The notes: generated from the sequence alone by a model not told the origin. Shown: positions 45,376 to 54,883, numbered from the stretch's first letter. The stretch: 64,000 nt of DNA from PALSA-1003 sp963741315 (GCA_963741315.1 CAVUHK010000008.1:806001-870000); one strand, 5' to 3'. Program-made: numbers and translations.

Positions 45376-45936
45376 TTCTGCATTCCTCCCGCGCTTGGCT
45401 GGCCGGGCAGAAAGCGACCCTTCAGCCCGACGGCTTGTCCCTGGATCGAGCCGTCCTCGCCCTCGATCACGAACTTCCAGGAGAACTCATAGGAACCGGT
45501 CACGCCCACATACCGTCCCGTGCCGCCGAGTGAGCGTTCCCGAGATGCGGTTTTGCGCTGCGGTGCCCTGACCCTTGAGCTCGCTGAACACCTGGTCACC
45601 TCGCTCGTCCGTCCAGACGCCGCGGCCCACCAGGCCCGTTTCGCTGTCGACGAGCGCGATCACCTCCGCGCGGAATCCGACGCCGGGGCGTGCCGGTCCT
45701 GCGAGCAGCATCGTGCCGCTCAGGTCGACGATCGAGCCCCGTCGATCTGTGCCGAGGGGAATGACATGGCGACTGCCAGCCGCGTTCCAGGAGCCTTCGA
45801 ATTCCCGCCATTCGCCGGGTGCCGCGACGGGCCCGGACGGCTCCGTCGCGGGCCCGCACGCGGCCAGGACTAGCACCAAGGCGATCAAGACGGAGCGCCG
45901 CGACTCGTTCCGCCGCTTGCACAAAAGGAAATCCAC
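45372..45936 (-). pseudogene. lipoprotein of unknown function, single-base frameshift
   Basis: Starting from GTG at 45936 with GGGAGGCGA upstream, the leader contains lipobox LVLAACGPA. The soluble part GEWREFEGSWNAAGSRHVIPL ... LSGTMLLAGPARPG runs to AAQNRISGTLT, where the frame breaks near 45524. The next frame continues GGTGRYVGVTGSYEFSWKFV and ends at 45372. The span is 188 codons plus one base, so one extra base restores a 187-residue protein. It lies between asdA (32 bp) and the DASS transporter (4-bp overlap). The fold could be a small beta-barrel; no family was recognised. Confidence 0.72.
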
Positions 45937-45968
45937 GTCTCGCCTCCCGAGAGGGATTCTCTCGACGA

Positions 45969-47633
45969 CTATTTCGACCGCACAGGCTTGCGCTTCTTTA
46001 CGCGTGCATTGCCGGCGCCCGCAGGTTTGGCGCTCTTGCCGGTGGCAGCTTCATAGGCCTGCCGGTAGCCGCGCGCAATGGCACGCACCGCGCGGCCGAT
46101 GTCGTCGTAGACGTGGTCGTCGAGGTTGGCGAACGATATGCGCACCGACCAGTCCGGCGCGGCAAAGCCGCTGCCGTTGAGCAACACGATGCCGTGGTCT
46201 TCGGCGAGCCGGAACACGATGTCGAGCGGATGCACGTTGGCCTTCATCCACTTCACGATGTCCTCGCCCAGGTGCTTGCGCGCAAAGAACTCGAAGTCGA
46301 TCAGGCCGTAGTACCAGTCGAAGTACTTGTTCGGATCGAGTTTTATATCGAGTCCCTCCAGCGTCGCCTCGACGCGCTTCTTGACGATGCCGATGCAGGC
46401 TTTCTGGTAGTCCTTCTTCTCGTCCATCAGCTCGGCGAGCGAGAACAGCGTCATCATGACCTGTTGCGGAAGCGACAGGCCGGCGGTGTGATTCAGCGCG
46501 ACGTCGCGGCTGTCGGCCACGATGCGGTCGATGAAGGCGAGCTTGCGCGGCTCGAGCGTGAGTCCACCGTAACGCTTGTCCAGTTTCTTCTTGATCGGCT
46601 CCGGATGCTTCGCGATCATTTCGTCGAAGATGTTGTCCTCGTGGACCGCGACCGTGCCCAGGCGCCACCCGGTGCAGCCGAAGTACTTGCTGTACGAGTA
46701 GACGCCGATGGTGTTCTTCGGGAACTCGCCCATCAGCGAACGGAAGCCCGGCACGAAGGTGCCGTAGACATCGTCGGTCAGCAGGATGAGATCCGGACGT
46801 TTCTTGAGCACCGCCCCGATCTTCTTGATCGTGTCAGGCGATATCGCCACGGCGTAAGGGTTGCCCGGGTTGACGATGAAGAACGCCTTGACCTTCGGGT
46901 CGAGGAGTTTCTTGATCTCTTCATCCGGGTACTGGAACCGATGCTCCTGCTTCGCGTGCACCTCGATGAAGTTGAGGTCGTAATCCTCGAGGTGGGCCAT
47001 CTCGATGTACGGCGTGAAGATCGGAACGCCGAGCGCGATCGTGTCACCCGGGTTGATGATCCGGTTGCTCTTCAGTGATTTGAAGATGTAGCACATGGCG
47101 GCGGTGCCGCCCTCGACCGCGTAGATCTTGAACTTGCCCTTCGGCCGCGGGTCTCCGCACATCGCCCACTGCAGATACTCGTGGACGACCTGCTCGTTGT
47201 GCACCAGCATGCGATCCGGCACCGGGTAGTGATCGCCGATGATGGAGTCGACCAGCTCGTGCACGAAACTGTCCGGGTCGAAGCCGAACTTTTTCACGGT
47301 CCACGGCACCATCCGCTGCAGAAATGGCGCGCCCGGCATGTCGGCGTGCGTCCCCAGCCAGGCCTCCAGCCGGCCCGCTATACCCGCTGCCTTGGGCATG
47401 CCGCCCACACCAGGCGGCAATTCGAGCACGCGCTTGCTCTCGGTGATCGCGAACTGCCCGAGCAGGAAGAACGCCTCGCGCGGCTCCGTCGCGACCCAGT
47501 TCGGATTGCCGCGACCGGCGTTCAGATACGAGATGGACGATTCCAGAGCCGCCTTGGATGCGACTTTCTGGAGGAAATCCTTTATCTCGAACGGGCCCAG
47601 CTTCTCGTATTGTTTGAGTGTCAGGTCGTCCAT
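45969..47633 (-). CDS. asdA: aspartate 4-decarboxylase/aspartate aminotransferase
   Basis: A 554-residue PLP enzyme of aminotransferase fold type I with the size and inserts of AsdA. It removes the beta-carboxylate of aspartate, giving alanine and CO2 and consuming a proton. The PLP lysine is K316 in SYSKYFGCTGWRLG, and the cofactor-binding segments NPGNPYAVAIS and LTDDVYGTF are present. AAGGAG lies 6 bp before the ATG at 47633. It follows an aspT antiporter gene by 40 bp; the pair forms the classic aspartate:alanine proton-motive metabolic cycle. The C-terminus has a basic tail (ARVKKRKPVRSK). Confidence 0.96.
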   Translation of the reverse strand: MDDLTLKQYEKLGPFEIKDFLQKVASKAALESSISYLNAGRGNPNWVATEPREAFFLLGQFAITESKRVLELPPGVGGMPKAAGIAGRLEAWLGTHADMPGAPFLQRMVPWTVKKFGFDPDSFVHELVDSIIGDHYPVPDRMLVHNEQVVHEYLQWAMCGDPRPKGKFKIYAVEGGTAAMCYIFKSLKSNRIINPGDTIALGVPIFTPYIEMAHLEDYDLNFIEVHAKQEHRFQYPDEEIKKLLDPKVKAFFIVNPGNPYAVAISPDTIKKIGAVLKKRPDLILLTDDVYGTFVPGFRSLMGEFPKNTIGVYSYSKYFGCTGWRLGTVAVHEDNIFDEMIAKHPEPIKKKLDKRYGGLTLEPRKLAFIDRIVADSRDVALNHTAGLSLPQQVMMTLFSLAELMDEKKDYQKACIGIVKKRVEATLEGLDIKLDPNKYFDWYYGLIDFEFFARKHLGEDIVKWMKANVHPLDIVFRLAEDHGIVLLNGSGFAAPDWSVRISFANLDDHVYDDIGRAVRAIARGYRQAYEAATGKSAKPAGAGNARVKKRKPVRSK

Positions 47634-47673
47634 TAGATTCTCCTTGCGGATTCGGTAAGCGGAAGCTCGCGAC

Positions 47674-49366
47674 TCATGAAAGCAGCATGATGATGACCAT
47701 GCCCCAGATCGTAAGCAGGGTGTTCCCCACGGCGTAGGTGACGGTGTAGCCGAGCGCCGGGATCTGGCTCTTGGCCTGGTCGCAGACCAGGCCAAGCGAT
47801 GCCGTTGTGGTTCGCGACCCGGAGACGATGCCGAGGTTGAGCGCGTCGTGGAATTTGAAAATGTACTTGGCGGTAAACATGCCCAGGATCAACGGAACCG
47901 TGGTGGCGAGCGCGCCCCACAGGAAAAGACCGATGCCCTGCGTTTTCAGTCCGTTGACGAAACCCGGGCCGGCGGAGATGCCGACGATCGCAATAAAGAT
48001 GTTGAGTCCGACCGAGTTCATGAACCAGACGGTTGGCGTCGGAATGCGCCCGAAGGACGGGCGCACCGAGCGCAGCCATCCGCCGATGATCCCGGCGATC
48101 AACGCACCGCCGGCGGTCGACAGCGTGAGCGGTACGCCGGCCACCTTGAACACCAGCGCGCCGATCAGGCCGCCAACGACGATCGCCGCGCCAACGAATG
48201 CCATGTCGGTCACGTCGGTCGGACGATCCGCGACGCCCAGCATCTTCGTGATGGCGGCGACATCCTGCGTCCGGCCGACGACAGTGAGCAAGTCGCCGCG
48301 GTTGAGCTCGGTGCCCGCCATGATGGGAATGTCCGTGGCGGTCGCGCCGCGCGTGATCTTGCGCAGGAACACGCCGCGGGCGGCGGGGCGCGTCGCCAGC
48401 TCGGCCAGCGTCTTGCCGTCGACCTCCTTGTTCGTCACCAGGATGTCCACGCCATCCACCGGCATGGCGAGCAGTTCGCGGTCTTCGACTTCCTCTGCGT
48501 TTTTCAGCAGATTCACGAGGACCTCCCGTTCGCCCGCAACTGCGATCACGTCACCGTCTTTCAGGACCGTGTCCGCAGTCGCGTCCATGATCACTCCGTC
48601 ACGGCGAAGGCGCAGGATGAACAGGCGCGAATCGGGAATCAGCGCCTCGGCCTCGGCCGCCCGCAGGCCGGCCGCCTTGCCGCCTGGCCGCACCCTGTAT
48701 GCGCGAACTCCGCGCTGATACCAGGCCGTGCCGGGCCCGCCCAGCTCCTTCTTGCCGCCGCCATGCTTTTCCTCGTAGTCCTTGCACGCGGCAACGAGGT
48801 CGATGCCCAGCAGCTTCGGACCGAGGACGGCGATCACGATCGCCGAGCCCATGGTCCCGAACATGTAGCTCACGGCATACGCAACCGGCATCGAGTCGAG
48901 CAGCGCCTTCGCCTGATCGGGTGGCAGGCCCAGCCGGTTGATGGCATCGGTCGAGAGGCCCATCGCGGCCGAGATCGTCTGCGAGCCCGGAGTAGAGCCC
49001 GGCCGCGTAGCCGAGGTCATAGCCGGCGACCTTCGCGATCACGACGAGCGCCGCCAGACTGAACACGCACTGCACCACCGAAAAGAGCGCCTGCGGCACG
49101 CCATTGCTGGCAATCCCGCGCACGAACTGCGGCCCGACGCCGTAGCCAACGGCGAACAGGAACATGAGGAACGAGAACGCCTTGAGCGGCTGGTTGATCG
49201 TGATTCCGATCTGCCCGATCACGACCCCGGCGATCAAGGTGGCGGTGACCGAACCGAGGCCGATGCCCTTGAAGGTGAATTTGCCGAAGTAGTACCCGAA
49301 GGCGAGTGACAAGAAAATCGCGATCTCGGGGTACTGTTTGAGCGTAGCGAAGAGCCAGTCAATCAT
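47674..49366 (-). pseudogene. aspT: aspartate:alanine antiporter (AspT family), copy 2, single-base frameshift
   Basis: From the ATG at 49366 the first half reads MIDWLFATLKQYPEIAIFLS ... GYDLGYAAGLYSG. There the frame breaks at a run of three G (minus strand, about 48986-48988). The next frame continues SQTISAAMGLSTDAINRLGLP and covers the rest, including both RCK_C domains and the second transport half, to 47674. The span is 564 codons plus one base, and copy 1 (36.1 kb) is the same length, so one extra G in a homopolymer explains the break. It lies directly upstream of asdA, its functional partner. Confidence 0.9.
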
Positions 49367-49419
49367 GATGGACTCCGGTTCGATGGGGCCGTTGAGCTGT
49401 TGGCTTGGGTCGGTCGATC

Positions 49420-49441
49420 GACAATTGCTCGCACAATTGTC
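49420..49441. promoter_or_regulatory. palindromic operator candidate upstream of aspT copy 2
   Basis: Perfect 8-bp arms GACAATTG and CAATTGTC, separated by CTCGCA, lie 53-75 bp upstream of the antiporter ATG. On the minus strand it reads AATTGT-GCGAGC-AATTGTC, close to the element before the AraC gene (AATTGT-CGAG-AATTGTC). It probably binds a regulator of this cluster. Confidence 0.55.
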
Positions 49442-49472
49442 CAGAGGCGTGCGCAATGAGCGATGACATGAG

Positions 49473-52304
49473 CTACCGCCCTTTCTTGGCCGATGCCTTG
49501 GCCTTGGCCTTGGCCTTGGGCGGCGCCGCACGCGCTGGAGCTCCGTGTGCCCCCTGCGGCGCCTTGCCGATCGCCGACAGCTTGATCAGCTTCAGGCCGC
49601 GCACCGCGTTGAAGCCATGGATTTCCTTGACGTCGAGCTTGCGCATGAATCCGATCGTTTCGGCGTCGATTACCTGCCCCGGGACCATGATCGGGAAGCC
49701 GGGCGGGTACGGGATCACGAAGTTGGCCGACACCATTTCCGGGCCGCCTTTCAACCGCTTGTCGATCTCCGGGCTCATCAGCGGAATGTATTCGCAGTCA
49801 TCTTCTTCGTAGGCTGCGAAGAAGGCGCCGCGCATGTCGCCCTCGAGCGTGACGCTGTTGGGGTCCTCGCGATAGCCGTCGTGGAAGCGGCTGAAGTTCG
49901 GCAGGTCGGGCACGTCTTCCATCAGGTTCTTCACCCGCGCCGCAAACGTCGCGCGCCCGGTGTCACCGCCCTCGGCGAGCCGCGCCTCGATCTCCATCGA
50001 GACCTCGAGCAACACCTTGATCAGCAGCGCAACGTCGCTGCGCGTGTTGTTGATGTTGCTTTGCAAGAGCACGCTGTTACGCGAGGTCTTGTTGAGCTGG
50101 ACGTTGTATTTCGACGCCAGCAGGTTCTTGAACGAGGTGCCGTCGTAGCCCGCGGTGCCGCACACCAGCGTCATCCGCGTCGGATCGAGGAAGAACTCGT
50201 CCTCCTTCACCGCCTTGAGCGCCGTCAGCCAGGTGCTGCCCGGGGTGAGGAGGTCGCGAAAGCCGGAACTGCGGTACTCGGCCGGTATCATGGCGTCCGC
50301 GCCGAGGACACGGAAGTACTTGGAGATGATCGGATGTTCGGCGATGGCGCGGCGGATCGCAATCGCGACTTCGAACGCGCGCATGACCAGTTCGTAGCCT
50401 TCGAGCTCCATCTGCCGACGGGCCAGGTCCAGTGACGCGATGATCTGAGCGTTCGGCGACGTCGACGCGTGGATGAACACCGCTTCCCGGAAGGCCGAGA
50501 CGTGGTGGTTGTAGTCCTCGTCGCGCACGGCGACGATGGAGCCCTGGCGCAGCGCCGACATCGATTTGTGCACCGAGTCGGTTTCGTAGACACGGATGCG
50601 CATCTTGCGCGGGTCCGGGATCAGATGTCGCTTGAGCAGGCGCGCGTCCTTGGGGTCGAGATCCTCGCCAAGCTCGGCGGCCTGTGCCTTCCACGCCGCC
50701 AATGCGGCAGGACTTGCCCGCCACTCCTCGAGCGCTGCCGCCGCGCCCATCGCCGTGCGCGGGCGCAGGAACGGCGACCAGCGCGCAAACCCGAACCACG
50801 CCTCGTCCCAGAGGAAAATGAGGTCCGGCTTGATCGCCAGGCACTCTTCCATCACCCGGCGCGTGTTGTAGACGTGCCCGTCGAAGGTGCAGTTGGTGAG
50901 CGTCACCATCTTCACGCGATCGAGCCGTCCCTCCGCCTTCAGATCGAGCAGCGCCTTCTTGACGGTGCGCAGCGGCACCGCGCCGTACATCGAATACTCC
51001 GTCATCGGGAACGCTTCGACATACAGCGGCTGGGCGCCGGAAAGCACCATGCCGTAGTGATGCGACTTGTGGCAGTTGCGGTCGGCGATCACGATGTCGC
51101 CGGGCGCGGTCACCGCCTGATACACCATCTTGTTCGATGTCGAGGTGCCGTTGGTGACGAAGAACACGTGGTCCGCACCCACGGCCCGGGCGAACTTCTC
51201 CTGCGCCACCTTGATGGTGCCGGTGGGCTCGAGCATGCTGTCGAGGCCGCCGGTGGTGGCCGAGGTCTCCGCGAGGAACAGGTTCTGGCCGTAGAACTCG
51301 CCCATGTCGCGAATCCAGTTCGACTTCATGATCGACTTGCCGCGCGCAATCGGGAGCGCGTGGAAAGTGGCGATCGGCCGCGCGGCATAATGCTTCAGGT
51401 TGTCGAAGTGTGGCGTGGAATAACGGTCGGCGACGCCTTCGAGCACGTTGAGGTGCACCTCCATCATTTCCTCGACTTCGTAGAACACCCGCCGGATCAT
51501 CGAGGCCGCCGGATCGCCTGCCAGCTTTTCCACGTTCCGGTCGGTCAGCAGGTAGATGTCCAGTTCGGGGCGGATGTGCTTGATGTAGCGTGCCAGGGTC
51601 ACGCCGACTTCGCGTGGCGCCAGGCTTGCCACGTCGCCGAGATCGGGCTGTGCAGCAAGCAGGTCGTGGAGCAGCGGTACGTCGTGCTGGGATGGTACCG
51701 GGATCCCGTCGAAGATGACGACCGCTTCGATCTTGCCGTTCAGGATGATGCCGAGGAGGGCATCCTCGACACTGCCGACCAGCACCGGCTCGTAGATCAT
51801 CGCGTCGTCGACGCGCCGCAGGCGGCGAATTTCGCGGGCAATCTTCGCGCGATTGGCGGATGGCGTGGGCGTGACGAACAGCGTCTCGAAGTAGGGTCGG
51901 TGAGTCTCATTGCCGCCGAGCCCTCCGCGCAGCCGGTCCGGCTCGGCGTCGGTGGAGTCATCCGCGCTCTCCCACTCGCTGCCGTCGTAGCGATAATTCC
52001 CCGACAGCAGCGCGCCGCTCATCCTTTGCACCATTCGCGCGACACCGTGCGCATCGTTGCTGGCGATACGTTCGGCGAGCGCCGCCATCAGCCGCGGCCC
52101 CGGAAAGGCGAAGAACTCCTCGAGCGCATGCAGCTCCAATAATGCAGCTTCCACGGCCGCGCGCGCACCGCGCGCCTTGCCCCCATGGGCATCGGCGGCC
52201 CAGCCTTGCGCCTTGGCATTCAACTCGCGCCAGCGGTCCAGCCGTGCCGCCGATGACGAAAAGAAGTGATCCAGATGCGACGCAGATTTGCTTTCGGTGG
52301 TCAT
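49473..52304 (-). CDS. Orn/Lys/Arg-type amino acid decarboxylase, large form
   Basis: A 943-residue PLP decarboxylase of the group that includes AdiA, CadA and SpeC. The PLP lysine is K580 in ETDSVHKSMSALRQGS, and the aspartate of the cofactor site lies in LIFLWDEAWFGFARW. The core also has FFVTNGTSTSNKMVYQA and NCHKSHHYGMVLSGA. A receiver-like wing domain (residues ~150-270) precedes the core. The protein is about 190 residues longer than the E. coli enzymes because of an extended N-terminus and a Lys-rich tail (PKAKAKAKASAKKGR). The substrate (arginine, lysine or ornithine) cannot be read from sequence. It is the first gene of the asdA operon. Confidence 0.93.
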   Translation of the reverse strand: MTTESKSASHLDHFFSSSAARLDRWRELNAKAQGWAADAHGGKARGARAAVEAALLELHALEEFFAFPGPRLMAALAERIASNDAHGVARMVQRMSGALLSGNYRYDGSEWESADDSTDAEPDRLRGGLGGNETHRPYFETLFVTPTPSANRAKIAREIRRLRRVDDAMIYEPVLVGSVEDALLGIILNGKIEAVVIFDGIPVPSQHDVPLLHDLLAAQPDLGDVASLAPREVGVTLARYIKHIRPELDIYLLTDRNVEKLAGDPAASMIRRVFYEVEEMMEVHLNVLEGVADRYSTPHFDNLKHYAARPIATFHALPIARGKSIMKSNWIRDMGEFYGQNLFLAETSATTGGLDSMLEPTGTIKVAQEKFARAVGADHVFFVTNGTSTSNKMVYQAVTAPGDIVIADRNCHKSHHYGMVLSGAQPLYVEAFPMTEYSMYGAVPLRTVKKALLDLKAEGRLDRVKMVTLTNCTFDGHVYNTRRVMEECLAIKPDLIFLWDEAWFGFARWSPFLRPRTAMGAAAALEEWRASPAALAAWKAQAAELGEDLDPKDARLLKRHLIPDPRKMRIRVYETDSVHKSMSALRQGSIVAVRDEDYNHHVSAFREAVFIHASTSPNAQIIASLDLARRQMELEGYELVMRAFEVAIAIRRAIAEHPIISKYFRVLGADAMIPAEYRSSGFRDLLTPGSTWLTALKAVKEDEFFLDPTRMTLVCGTAGYDGTSFKNLLASKYNVQLNKTSRNSVLLQSNINNTRSDVALLIKVLLEVSMEIEARLAEGGDTGRATFAARVKNLMEDVPDLPNFSRFHDGYREDPNSVTLEGDMRGAFFAAYEEDDCEYIPLMSPEIDKRLKGGPEMVSANFVIPYPPGFPIMVPGQVIDAETIGFMRKLDVKEIHGFNAVRGLKLIKLSAIGKAPQGAHGAPARAAPPKAKAKAKASAKKGR

Positions 52305-52427
52305 GGCATGGTCCTTTTACATTTCCGGATTTCGGATGCGTCAGACACGGTCGGTTTGGCCGAACTGATGTTGATCAAAAGGCGTTGCGTCGATGCGCAC
52401 TCACCATCAATCGACGCTATCGATACG

Positions 52428-52850
52428 CTAGCGCCTCAACTTTTTTTGGGCCTGCGCCTTGTCTACCGCGATCGGAATGACTGCTTCGAGCGCGGCCTTG
52501 TAGTCGGCCTTGTTCGCGTCGGTGTAGCCTGGCGCCAACACTGTAACGCCGCCGTTCTTGGCTGTCTCGATAGTGAAAGCCACCGGCTTTACGTCCTTTG
52601 GCCAATCGAAGTAACTGTTCCCAAACGGCGACTGCACTTCGATCGATCGCGCACCCTTGCCCGGCGTTGCGGTGATCTTCTGGATGCTCGCGCCATAGAT
52701 CTCGTTTGCGCGAGGCCCGGCGATTTCAAGCTGTCCCGGCTGGACGGCGGTTACCGTTCGCCCGGGAGGGGCGGCAGGCGTAGTCTGGCCAATGGCCATA
52801 CCAGCACCTAAAGCGGCCGCGATCACGAGGACTACGGATAGATTGCGCAT
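52428..52850 (-). CDS. exported hypothetical protein
   Basis: A 140-residue protein with a signal peptide (LVIAAALGAGMAIGQ). The mature part reads GRTVTAVQPGQLEIAGPRANEIYGASIQKITATPGKGARSIEVQ, with few charged patches and no cysteine. AGGAG precedes the ATG at 52850, which lies 3 bp after the stop of the porin gene, so the two are co-translated. Function is unknown; the position suggests an envelope role linked to the porin or to the decarboxylase downstream. Confidence 0.7.
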   Translation of the reverse strand: MRNLSVVLVIAAALGAGMAIGQTTPAAPPGRTVTAVQPGQLEIAGPRANEIYGASIQKITATPGKGARSIEVQSPFGNSYFDWPKDVKPVAFTIETAKNGGVTVLAPGYTDANKADYKAALEAVIPIAVDKAQAQKKLRR

Positions 52851-52853
52851 TTG

Positions 52854-54242
52854 TCACTCCTTTATACGCGATCGAGAACTGCCATCGCGGTTGAGACTCC
52901 AAAATCGAACGTCGTAGTTAAGGTAAGCACGCAGCTGGTTGCCGTTCTGCGTCGTATCATCCTGATGCGTCCACGCGTAACGTAACGTGGCCACCAGTCC
53001 TTCGAGAATCGTACCCTTGGGAAACGCGTAGTCCACTCGGACGTCGGTCTCATTCTGGTTACCGATCGGCGCACCAGTCTGCGTGTTGATAAGGTCGCGA
53101 CCGGACGCGTAGATGGCGGCGGCAGTAAGTCCTGGCACGCCGAGCGTGGCGAAGTTCACGTTTCCGCCGATCCCGAATCGCGCGTTCGCCAGCCGTGTTG
53201 AACGAAAACACCATGATGTTGAGGTAGGACGGGTGATCGCCGTACGGACTTTGCGTGGTGAAGCCCCTGCCTGTCTGCGTGTAGTACAGCTGGCCACCCA
53301 CCGGTCCGTAGTTGACGGCAGCCTGCAATCCCAGACCAAAGGTCGAGAATGAACCGATCTGCGCGCCGCCAACCGACTGCTGCGGGTAGTACTGCCCTCC
53401 CAGCGTCAACGTCGTCTTGTCGTCGATCGCGATCGGGTACTTGCCGTCCACGTAGAACATGTTCATGACATCGGTGGAATACACCTCGTCCACTCGCATG
53501 TAACCGTTCTTGGAGAAGTTCCACGTTCCGCCCGCGTAGATGGCGCCTTCCTGCTTGCCGGTGCCTCCCGCGGCGTTGGACATCCAGGCGAAGCTGTTGG
53601 AATCGCGGACCTTGATCTTGGTGACGTAACCGCCCGTGTAAGGAATTGGTCCGCCGTTCCGGTCAGCGTGTAGGCCTCGAAGGTGTTGGGCACCATCCGC
53701 GTGTCCTGCGGGTTGATGAACGGGCGATTGATCAGTTGCCGGTAGCCGGCGATGGTCTGACCGGCGATGCGCACCGCGCCGAAGGCCTCGCCCAGGACGG
53801 TGATCTGTTCCTGCCCGGGCGCAAGGAGTTTGGTGCCGTCCTTGTCGGCTGGCCCGTAGAGTTTTTGCGAGGTATAGCCGACGATCCCCGCCTGGAACAG
53901 ATCGCCCCACCAGGGGCTGCGCATTCCTGCCCAGCCGCCGATCGCCCACGCTGCGCTCTGCCCACCGCTGTTGTTTTCCTGGTCGAAATCGTAGGTTCGC
54001 AGGTGCAATACGGGCTCGAAGCCGCCGGGCAGCTTGTACCCTTCTTTGGACAGATCACCGGGATAGATGCCCTGCGCCGAGGTGTACGCCGTCGTGGCAA
54101 CCGAAGCCACGGCCAGCAACAGGCGCGGGAGTTTCCTGCGCTGTGATGTTGTCGAGCCACGATGCGGTGGCTGCAAGGCTCCGCATTCAGTTGCGGCGAG
54201 GAATTGCGAGGGTGGTATCAGCCCGTGGTCAACGTCTCGCAT
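52854..54242 (-). pseudogene. OprD-family outer-membrane porin, two compensating frameshifts
   Basis: From the ATG at 54242 the reading covers a leader and the OprD pattern GYKLPGGFEPVLHLRTYDFDQ, YTSQKLYGPADKDGTKLL, AGYRQLINRPFINPQDTRMVP and NTFEAYTLTG. The frame is lost near 53650 (one base missing) and resumes with GGPIPYTGGYVTKIKVRDSN. It is lost again near 53197 (one base extra) and resumes with NARFGIGGNVNFATLG, ending at 52854. Total length is 463 codons, normal for OprD porins. These porins take up basic amino acids and small peptides, fitting the neighbouring decarboxylase. GGAGA lies 9 bp before the ATG. Confidence 0.82.
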
Positions 54243-54354
54243 CGGACTGTCTCCATCATTGGTCTGTCGCGCGGTGTCGCGAATGCGTGCAGCGTGGCCA
54301 CGGTATGCGATCCGGCGTCGTAGAGTCCCCATGCTGGTAGATAGCAACCGCGCT

Positions 54355-54373
54355 GTCTTTGCTTTTCTGGACA
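54355..54373 (-). promoter_or_regulatory. shared upstream motif before the porin gene
   Basis: Minus-strand TGTCCAGAAAAGCAAAGAC lies 113-131 bp upstream of the porin ATG. It matches the motifs at 54865-54883 and 58149-58167 at 16 of 19 positions. Confidence 0.5.
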
Positions 54374-54430
54374 TGATTTGCGCGTGAACCGTCAGCATAA
54401 ACGCAGCACGACGAGATTTCCATCATTATG

Positions 54431-54739
54431 CTAGGTGTCTGCGACGATAATTTGACCACCGACAACTTCGACGCGAAATGTCGTGAGCCGAAGCTTCGGA
54501 ATACCTACGACGGCACCGGTGTTGACTTCGTAGCGCCACCCGCATCCTTGGCACGCGACAATCGTGCCGTGAAGGGTTCCCTGCGCCAGGCTCGACCCGC
54601 AACGGAGGCACCACGCCTCCAGCGCGCATATGGCTCCGTCGATCTTGAACAGCGCGACGCTGTTGTCCCCGGCGGTGACAACGGTTCCCTTGCCGGGGAC
54701 GACGAGATCCGGAGGTCCGCCTTCAATCAACACCGACAT
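54431..54739 (-). CDS. Rieske-like small protein with a four-cysteine metal site
   Basis: A 102-residue cytosolic protein with the fold signs of Rieske ferredoxins such as NirD: hydrophobic strands, ICALEAWCLRCGSSLAQGTL and IVACQGCGWRYEVNTGAVVG. In a Rieske site the ligands are C-x-H and C-x2-H. Here they read C44-L-R-C47 and C63-Q-G-C66, so both histidine positions are replaced and four cysteines remain. It might bind a 2Fe-2S cluster through four cysteines, or zinc. The ATG at 54739 is preceded by GGAGGCGAC. It lies between the porin and the AraC regulator in divergent orientation to the latter. No partner oxygenase or reductase gene is visible. Confidence 0.8.
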   Translation of the reverse strand: MSVLIEGGPPDLVVPGKGTVVTAGDNSVALFKIDGAICALEAWCLRCGSSLAQGTLHGTIVACQGCGWRYEVNTGAVVGIPKLRLTTFRVEVVGGQIIVADT

Positions 54740-54864
54740 GTCGCCTCCATGTCGCTGACCGCACTTGACCTCGCGTCGATGCGGCAACATCGCGTGGACC
54801 GCGCGACGATCACAGGTGTCGTGCTCCAAGCGCTGTTTGCATGATGGCTTTGCGATATCGCTTC

Positions 54865-54883
54865 GTCTTTACATTTCTCGACA
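54865..54883 (-). promoter_or_regulatory. shared upstream motif before the Rieske-like gene
   Basis: Minus-strand TGTCGAGAAATGTAAAGAC, 126-144 bp upstream of the Rieske-like ATG and in the divergent region with the AraC gene. It differs from the copy at 58149 at two positions. Confidence 0.55.

Noticed and set aside
52311..52332. GGAAATGTAAAAGGAC before the large decarboxylase start as a further copy of the shared motif
   Set aside because: It matches only with a 2-base gap and overlaps the ribosome-binding site, so the similarity may come from AGGA alone.
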